Positions 59,695-64,000 of a stretch of DNA of 64,000 bases are shown here, in pieces. Origin of the DNA: Gemmatimonadaceae bacterium (GTDB lineage: Bacteria > Gemmatimonadota > Gemmatimonadetes > Gemmatimonadales > Gemmatimonadaceae); the NCBI GenBank assembly GCA_036504815.1, contig DASXUN010000021.1, positions 1-64,000 of the forward strand, written 5' to 3'. Made by a program: the position numbers and the translations under genes. The first letter of the stretch is position 1. Each line of letters begins with the position of its first letter. The notes beneath the pieces are model-generated. The model was given only the letters and a program-made list of their open reading frames with translations. It had not been told where the DNA came from and did not search any database.

Positions 59695-60396
59695 ATGCAG
59701 CTATCGAGAGCGGCTGCTATTGCCGACCGCGTTACGAGCTTCGCGATTGCTCTCTGTGCCATGGTAGTTGTCATTGCCATCGCTCGACGCGAGTTCTTCG
59801 GTACACAGGCCGCCAAGGCTCAGGATGCTTCCGGCGTACGCCCACCCCGCGTTATCGCGGAGTGGGCCGAGGTGCTTGCCACCGCTCGACAACCCTACGA
59901 TAGCGCAGCGCTACTCACTGTAGTGACGTTTTTTGATGCGGAGTGTCCGTTCTGTAGGAGGTATGAGGCATCTCTTCGTGCATGGCGGAACCAGATGGGA
60001 CCGCGGGTTACCCTCTTGGCTGTGCACTTTCCGCTCCCGCAGCATCGCTTCGCACGCCCCGCTGCGAGAGCGTTGGAGTGTGCGCGAGTACAGGGTCGCT
60101 TTGATCCTATGCTAGCTCACGTGTTCGCTTCACAAGATTCTCTCGGTCTGCGACCGTGGGATGACATCGCATCAGACGCAGGCGTATCGCGACTCCAAGA
60201 TTTTCGCGAATGCGTACGCGCCGCCGGCCCGATACCTGGCGTTGAAGAAGGTGTGTCGCTCGGGATTCGACTCGGCATCTCAGGCACGCCTGCGGTCATC
60301 GTGAACGGTCGCCTGTATTGGAGTCCACCAGACACCGGCGAACTCACTCGACTCGCGAGCGCTGCTGGATTGTTCGCCGCTTCAAGCGGGCATTGA
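59695..60396 (+). CDS. Cassette 2: membrane-anchored DsbA-like thioredoxin
   Basis: GAGGA (59683-59687) supports the ATG at 59695. The 233-residue protein has a membrane anchor (VTSFAIALCAMVVVIAIARREFF) and then a thioredoxin/DsbA-like domain: VVTFFDAECPFCRRYEASL (C-P-F-C active site), LAVHFPLPQHRFARPAARALECAR, MLAHVFASQDSLGLRPWDDIASDAG and cis-Pro ISGTPAVIVNGRLYW. The motif order matches the cassette-1 protein closely up to its frameshift. The catalytic domain should face the periplasm and could form or reshuffle disulfides in the neighbouring Cys-rich peptide. A DsbB-like partner is not visible nearby. Confidence 0.9.
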   Translation: MQLSRAAAIADRVTSFAIALCAMVVVIAIARREFFGTQAAKAQDASGVRPPRVIAEWAEVLATARQPYDSAALLTVVTFFDAECPFCRRYEASLRAWRNQMGPRVTLLAVHFPLPQHRFARPAARALECARVQGRFDPMLAHVFASQDSLGLRPWDDIASDAGVSRLQDFRECVRAAGPIPGVEEGVSLGIRLGISGTPAVIVNGRLYWSPPDTGELTRLASAAGLFAASSGH

Positions 60397-60479
60397 GGAA
60401 CAAGTCAGCACATCTGTCAAGCCAGATGTCGCGTTGCTGGTGCCATAGGCCCTTCAGGAATCGTCCGGTATCGCTAGGA

Positions 60480-61310
60480 ATGAGCGAACAAATGCGTCTC
60501 GCTGACAGAGTTCGGTCCTGTTGCCCCGCGTGTAACATCGCGGCGCGCTTGATCGTGATGCTGGGTCTGATCGGGTCTAGCGCACTCGGACAGGAAGTTC
60601 GTACGACGGTCAGGATCACCGACCAATATGCTCGGCCGGTTCCGTTTGCACTCGTCAGCGTAGCGTCCGGTGGCTCGAAGGTGGCCGATGATAGTGGCCA
60701 CGTCATACTGATCGTTCCGCGAGCCGACTCGCTACGAATCTACGTGCGCCGCATGGGATTCTTACCGTATGACGGCTGGACGCGTCGTGCAGCGCGCGAC
60801 GGGAGTTTCCACGTCGTACTACAGACAGTCGCTCGACAGCTCGACACTGTCTCAGTCTCGACCGAACGGAACGTCACACTCGAGCGCACCGGTTTCTACG
60901 ATCGCCTTCGCCGTGTGCAGCGCGGTGCGTACGCTGCCCGGCTGATCACGCCTGAAGAACTTGAGATGCGGAACCCGATCAGGATCACGCAGATGTTCAC
61001 GGGCGAGACAATGGTGAGAGCGACGCCAGCTGGAGGCGGACGTGCGATACTGCTTGGCCGGGGCCCGAAGTGTGCCATGACCGTTCTTGTGGACGGTATG
61101 CTCTTGCGAGGCACTTGGGAGGAGGCAATTAATCGTCGTGATGGTGGACCCGAAGGCACTCGGATGTACTTGGACGATCTGGTTCCGGCTTCCTCGGTTG
61201 CTGCCATTGAGATCTATGGTAGCAATGTGTCTGCCCCTGCTGAACTGCAGCAGATCGCCGGTGGCAACGGCTGCGGAATCGTCGCCATTTGGACGGGAGG
61301 TCGTCGGTAG
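60480..61310 (+). CDS. Cassette 2: short CarboxypepD_reg / barrel-less TonB-plug protein
   Basis: From the ATG at 60480 the product is 276 residues: signal peptide (LIVMLGLIGSSALGQ), regulatory-like domain (VRITDQYARPVPFALVSVASGG...YVRRMGFLPYDGW), then LDTVSVSTE, GFYDRLRRVQRGAY, LITPEELEMRNPIRITQMF, LGRGPKCAMTVLVDGMLL, VAAIEIYGS and the terminal GCGIVAIWTGGRR. The same blocks occur in the same order at 47075-47902. It ends where a TonB-dependent receptor's plug would join its barrel, and no barrel follows. An ATG at 60492 is an alternative start. It is third in the cassette, 83 bp after the DsbA-like gene. Confidence 0.82.
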   Translation: MSEQMRLADRVRSCCPACNIAARLIVMLGLIGSSALGQEVRTTVRITDQYARPVPFALVSVASGGSKVADDSGHVILIVPRADSLRIYVRRMGFLPYDGWTRRAARDGSFHVVLQTVARQLDTVSVSTERNVTLERTGFYDRLRRVQRGAYAARLITPEELEMRNPIRITQMFTGETMVRATPAGGGRAILLGRGPKCAMTVLVDGMLLRGTWEEAINRRDGGPEGTRMYLDDLVPASSVAAIEIYGSNVSAPAELQQIAGGNGCGIVAIWTGGRR

Positions 61311-61407
61311 GAAGTCGACGGGTAGCAGTCTCGCTCTGCCGGCGTTTGGCGCTGCGTCGCTGGAATATCAGGCAACGGTGCTCATTCGTGGTCGCCTTCC
61401 GCGATCT

Positions 61408-62043
61408 TTACACCACCACCGCATACCTTAGCACCGCCACGAAGTGGCAGGCCGTGCCGGCCAGCACGCACAGGTGCCAGGCGAAGTGCGAGTACCGCAT
61501 GCGGTGCGCCGTGTAGAACACCGTCCCCGCCGTGTACGCCACGCCGCCGGCAATCAGCCAGAACAGTCCCCATGCGGGGAGGTTCAGGTAGAGCGGGCGC
61601 GCCGCGATAATCACCAGCCACCCCATCGCGAGATACAGTGCCGTGGAGAGGCCGCGCATGTGAAAGCCGGCGACCGATTTCACGACGACGCCGAAGATGG
61701 CCAGTCCCCAGATGGTCCCCAGCAGCGACCATCCCCAGGCACCGCGCAGGACGCCCAGCGTGAACGGCGTGTACGTGCCGGCAATCAGCAGGTAGATCGC
61801 GCCGTGATCGAACACGCGCAGAATCTGCTTGGCGCGTGGGTTCGTGATCGCGTGATAGAGCGTCGAGGTCAGGTAGAGCAGCGAGGCAGTCGCCGCGAAG
61901 ATCGCCGCCCCGACCACCGCGCGCGTGCCATGCGGCATCGCCGCGATGACAAGCACCGGGATTGAAGCCACGGCCAGCGCGAATCCGATGCCGTGGCTCA
62001 CGGCGTTCGCGATCTCTTCTCCGACGGACTGCGGGCGTGACAT
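61408..62043 (-). CDS. Hemolysin III / PAQR-family membrane protein
   Basis: The ATG at 62043 gives 211 residues with seven membrane segments. Family motifs are VGEEIANAVSHGIGFAL (conserved E and S-H), YLTSTLYHAITNPRAKQILRVFDHGAIYLLIAGTYTPF (S-T-x-Y-H and D-H metal ligands) and HRMRYSHFAWHLCVLAGTACHFVAV (H-x-x-x-H). The histidines and Asp can form a zinc site as in adiponectin-receptor-like hydrolases. The bacterial role is unclear; the name hemolysin III is historical. Confidence 0.93.
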   Translation of the reverse strand: MSRPQSVGEEIANAVSHGIGFALAVASIPVLVIAAMPHGTRAVVGAAIFAATASLLYLTSTLYHAITNPRAKQILRVFDHGAIYLLIAGTYTPFTLGVLRGAWGWSLLGTIWGLAIFGVVVKSVAGFHMRGLSTALYLAMGWLVIIAARPLYLNLPAWGLFWLIAGGVAYTAGTVFYTAHRMRYSHFAWHLCVLAGTACHFVAVLRYAVVV

Positions 62044-62119
62044 GGGGGCCTCTGGGCCGCGAGTGGTCAGCGGCGGATGCGGCCGACCCTTCTCTGCAAG
62101 ATAACTACCCCAGGAAGGG

Positions 62120-62311
62120 TCAGAGCGGTTGCATCGGATTCGTTGGCCCGGCCTGCTTCTTGCCAAGCCGGTCGCCCAGCAGGAGCCCCGCCCCCATGCC
62201 AAGAATGAAGATGCCGGCCAGCGACGTGCGGATCTTCAGAATGAACTCGAAGATCACGAACATGAAGCCGATCGCCATGGTGATGATGGCGCCCTTCAAC
62301 TGCTGGGACAC
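62120..62311 (-). CDS. Small two-helix membrane protein
   Basis: A GTG at 62311 follows GGGAGGA with close spacing and encodes a 63-residue protein: MSQQLKGAIITMAIGFMFVIFEFILKIRTSLAGIFILGMGAGLLLGDRLGKKQAG. Two hydrophobic segments (about 8-24 and 30-46) are joined by a short basic loop. No family is recognised. The strong ribosome-binding site and clean hydrophobic pattern make it a real gene in my view. It lies between hemolysin III and the dicarboxylate carrier-like gene on the same strand. Confidence 0.65.
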   Translation of the reverse strand: MSQQLKGAIITMAIGFMFVIFEFILKIRTSLAGIFILGMGAGLLLGDRLGKKQAGPTNPMQPL

Positions 62312-62405
62312 AGTTCCTCCCGTTGGTGCCTGCTTTCTATATAGAAGTGCTACGAGAAACGCGCCAATTCTCGCGTGACGCCTCGCGTTGCCCGGCGGCT
62401 CCGCC

Positions 62406-63734
62406 CTACAAGACGGCGATCATGCCCGCGATGAAGAGCAACGTCAGGACCACGACCATCGGCGCGGCGAATCGTAGCCACCGCTCGTACGGGCACTTCA
62501 CGCTGAGCAGGATCGCCATCAGCGTGCCGTTGGTCGGCGTCCAGAACTCCGTGAGTCCAGCTCCGGCCTGATACGCAAGCACCGTCGCCTGGCGTGAGAT
62601 ACCCAGCAGGTCGGAGAGTGGAATCATCACCGGCATCGTGAGCACGGCCTGTCCGCTCACGCTGCTCACCGGGATGTGGAGCAACGCCTGCACCGGCACC
62701 ATCAGCACCGCGGCGAAGGCGCGCGGCGCACTGGCGAGCGGCGTGACAAGCCCCTGTAGGATGGTGTCGATCACGCGCCCGTCCTCGAGCACCAGCGAGA
62801 TCGAGCGCGCCACGCCGATCAGCACCGCGGCGGCCGTCACGGAACGCATGCCGTCGAAGTACGCGTCCACCGTGCCCTGCACGCCGAGGCGGCCGACCAA
62901 TCCGACCAATAGACCAGAGACGAAGAAGGCCGCCGAAAGTTCGTTGAACCCCCAGCCGAACTTCAGCACGCCGACGATGTACGCGACGAACGGCGCGGTG
63001 ATGAGCAGCAGGATGACGCGCTGGCGTGCGTCGAACGTGTGCGCCGACGGCCGGTGCGCCTCATCCGGCTCCACGCGGTGCTTCTCAGCGTGCCGGATCG
63101 TCCACCAGGTCCACAGTGCGAGCGCCACCAGGAGCAGACCAGTGCGCAGCAACGCCCCCGACAGCAGCGGCAGCTGTGCAAGCTTCAATGCGATCCCCGC
63201 CTGGAAGGGATTGAGCGGACTGAACGCGCTGCCGATCATCGCCGAGCCGATGCTCATCGCCGCGGCCGTGAGTGCATCGTAGCCGAACCCCTGGCAGAGC
63301 AGGAGCAGCACCGGGACGAGCGGAATGATCTCCTCGCCCATGTTCTCGAGTGCACCACCGGCCGTGAAGGCGCATGACAGCAGGATGATGGCGAGGTGCC
63401 GTTGGCTCCCGAACGTGGCGACCAGCCAGTCCACGATGGCGCGCAGCGTCCCCGCCTTGTCCACGACGGTCCACGCCCCGCCCACCAGCAGGACAAGCAC
63501 AATCACTTCGGCGCCAGCAACGAATCCGCGCGGCACCGCGACGAAGGCGGCGAAGGGGCCGACGGGCTGCGCTTCCACCCGATGATACGTATTCGCGACA
63601 ACCACGGTCCGCCCCGTTGCCGCATCCTCCTGCCGGTCGAATTGCCCCGCGGGAATGACGTGCGTCAGCGCGGCCGCGACGAGCACGCAGGCGAGCAGCA
63701 AGACCATGGGGTGCGGCAGGTGCAGTGTGCGCAT
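62406..63734 (-). CDS. YfcC/DcuC-type C4-dicarboxylate anaerobic carrier-family protein
   Basis: The 442-residue protein has 11-12 membrane segments and family marks: LTHVIPAGQFDRQEDAATGRTVVVANTYHRVEA, FVAVPRGFVAGAEVIVLVLLVGGAWTVVDKAGTL, GGALENMGEEIIPLVPVLLLLCQGFGYDALTAAAMSIGSAMIGSAFSPLNPF, and the second repeat GISRQATVLAYQAGAGLTEFWTPTNGTLMAILLS. YfcC-like carriers are thought to move dicarboxylates or dipeptide-derived compounds. It lies 9 bp after the partial gene at the window edge, probably in one operon. Confidence 0.88.
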   Translation of the reverse strand: MRTLHLPHPMVLLLACVLVAAALTHVIPAGQFDRQEDAATGRTVVVANTYHRVEAQPVGPFAAFVAVPRGFVAGAEVIVLVLLVGGAWTVVDKAGTLRAIVDWLVATFGSQRHLAIILLSCAFTAGGALENMGEEIIPLVPVLLLLCQGFGYDALTAAAMSIGSAMIGSAFSPLNPFQAGIALKLAQLPLLSGALLRTGLLLVALALWTWWTIRHAEKHRVEPDEAHRPSAHTFDARQRVILLLITAPFVAYIVGVLKFGWGFNELSAAFFVSGLLVGLVGRLGVQGTVDAYFDGMRSVTAAAVLIGVARSISLVLEDGRVIDTILQGLVTPLASAPRAFAAVLMVPVQALLHIPVSSVSGQAVLTMPVMIPLSDLLGISRQATVLAYQAGAGLTEFWTPTNGTLMAILLSVKCPYERWLRFAAPMVVVLTLLFIAGMIAVL

Positions 63735-63743
63735 CGAATCTCC

Positions 63744-64000
63744 CTACGGTGTCTGTCGAAAACGAACAGTCCATCGCAACGTCGTTGCCGGCCCCGCCAG
63801 CACCACTCTCCGCCAGCGCACACCGTTCGGCCCTGCCGGCTCAACCCGCTCCCCGAGTTGCGCCCGAGCGTCCGGCGACTCGATCGCGATCGCTTCCCAC
63901 CCCGGCGGCTCCGTCACCGCAATCTCAAGAGCGTCACCCGCCACCGTGCTGGAGATGCCGCGCAGTGCGCTCCCCTCCCACCGCACATCCTGCAAGTCAG
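63744..64000 (-). CDS. C-terminal part of a gene cut by the window edge
   Basis: The frame is open to the last base and would continue beyond the window. The visible 85 or so residues (for example SALRGISSTVAGDALEIAVTEPPGWEAIAIES and GVRWRRVVLAGPATTLRWTVRFRQTP) look like a beta-sandwich domain closing a larger exported enzyme. No family is recognised. Its stop is 9 bp before the YfcC-like gene, so the two likely share a transcript, with this gene first. Confidence 0.5.
   Translation of the reverse strand, partial: DLQDVRWEGSALRGISSTVAGDALEIAVTEPPGWEAIAIESPDARAQLGERVEPAGPNGVRWRRVVLAGPATTLRWTVRFRQTP

Overview
The window is high-GC bacterial chromosome with no rRNA, tRNA, phage or CRISPR structure that I can see. 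The gene content suggests the phylum Gemmatimonadota: many Sec-exported proteins whose signal peptides end in A-Q, a Ser/Thr kinase fused to TPR-type repeats, BNR/sortilin-like and LVIVD-repeat secreted proteins, penicillin-acylase and amidohydrolase families, and barrel-less TonB-plug proteins. This assignment is inference from content; no marker gene for phylogeny is present.

Layout. 0-7.3 kb: amidohydrolase, a YceI/MarR pair sharing an operator sequence, a PLP decarboxylase, small exported proteins and a creatininase-family hydrolase. 7.4-15.5 kb: a membrane protein joining a sigma-region-2-like domain to FecR, a fatty acid desaturase, a 163-bp hairpin-forming inverted repeat, carbonic anhydrase, sulfatase, HerA-like ATPase, cupin and a cytochrome c'-like protein. 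15.5-26.6 kb: amino acid permease, class III aminotransferase, dimethylargininase-like protein, RidA, a second amidohydrolase, a thioesterase/GDSL pair, small conserved families, and a lipoprotein copper nitrite reductase (NirK/AniA type) preceded by a TPR protein. 26.7-41.6 kb: an exported class V aminotransferase fold, a four-gene operon of exported proteins (penicillin acylase, BNR/sortilin, DUF305, LVIVD), peptidase E, a barrel-less plug protein and an ABC exporter. 41.7-47.1 kb: serine hydrolase overlapping rsmD, MBL/DoxX/SRPBCC genes and argG. 50-58.7 kb: VIT1-like transporter, large Ser/Thr kinase, di-heme peroxidase, SulP-STAS-cNMP transporter and a membrane hydrolase. 61.4-64 kb: hemolysin III, a small membrane protein, a YfcC/DcuC-type carrier and a gene cut by the window edge.

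The most unusual content is a three-gene cassette present twice, on opposite strands about 10 kb apart (47.1-49.0 kb and 59.3-61.3 kb): a short exported peptide with eight conserved cysteines, a membrane-anchored DsbA-like thioredoxin, and a CarboxypepD_reg-like/TonB-plug protein with no beta-barrel. The same order, the aligned cysteines and the pairing with a disulfide oxidoreductase suggest a dedicated oxidative-folding and export or display system for a disulfide-rich peptide. Copy 1 seems to carry a one-base frameshift in its thioredoxin gene, and copy 2 an amber codon inside the peptide's signal sequence. At least parts of these regions are lower in GC than the surroundings, and an AraC-type regulator lies divergent from copy 1.

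Coordinates of many starts were trimmed from the longest reading frame on the basis of signal peptides, Shine-Dalgarno spacing and family length. Domain calls come from reading motifs by eye, not from database searches.
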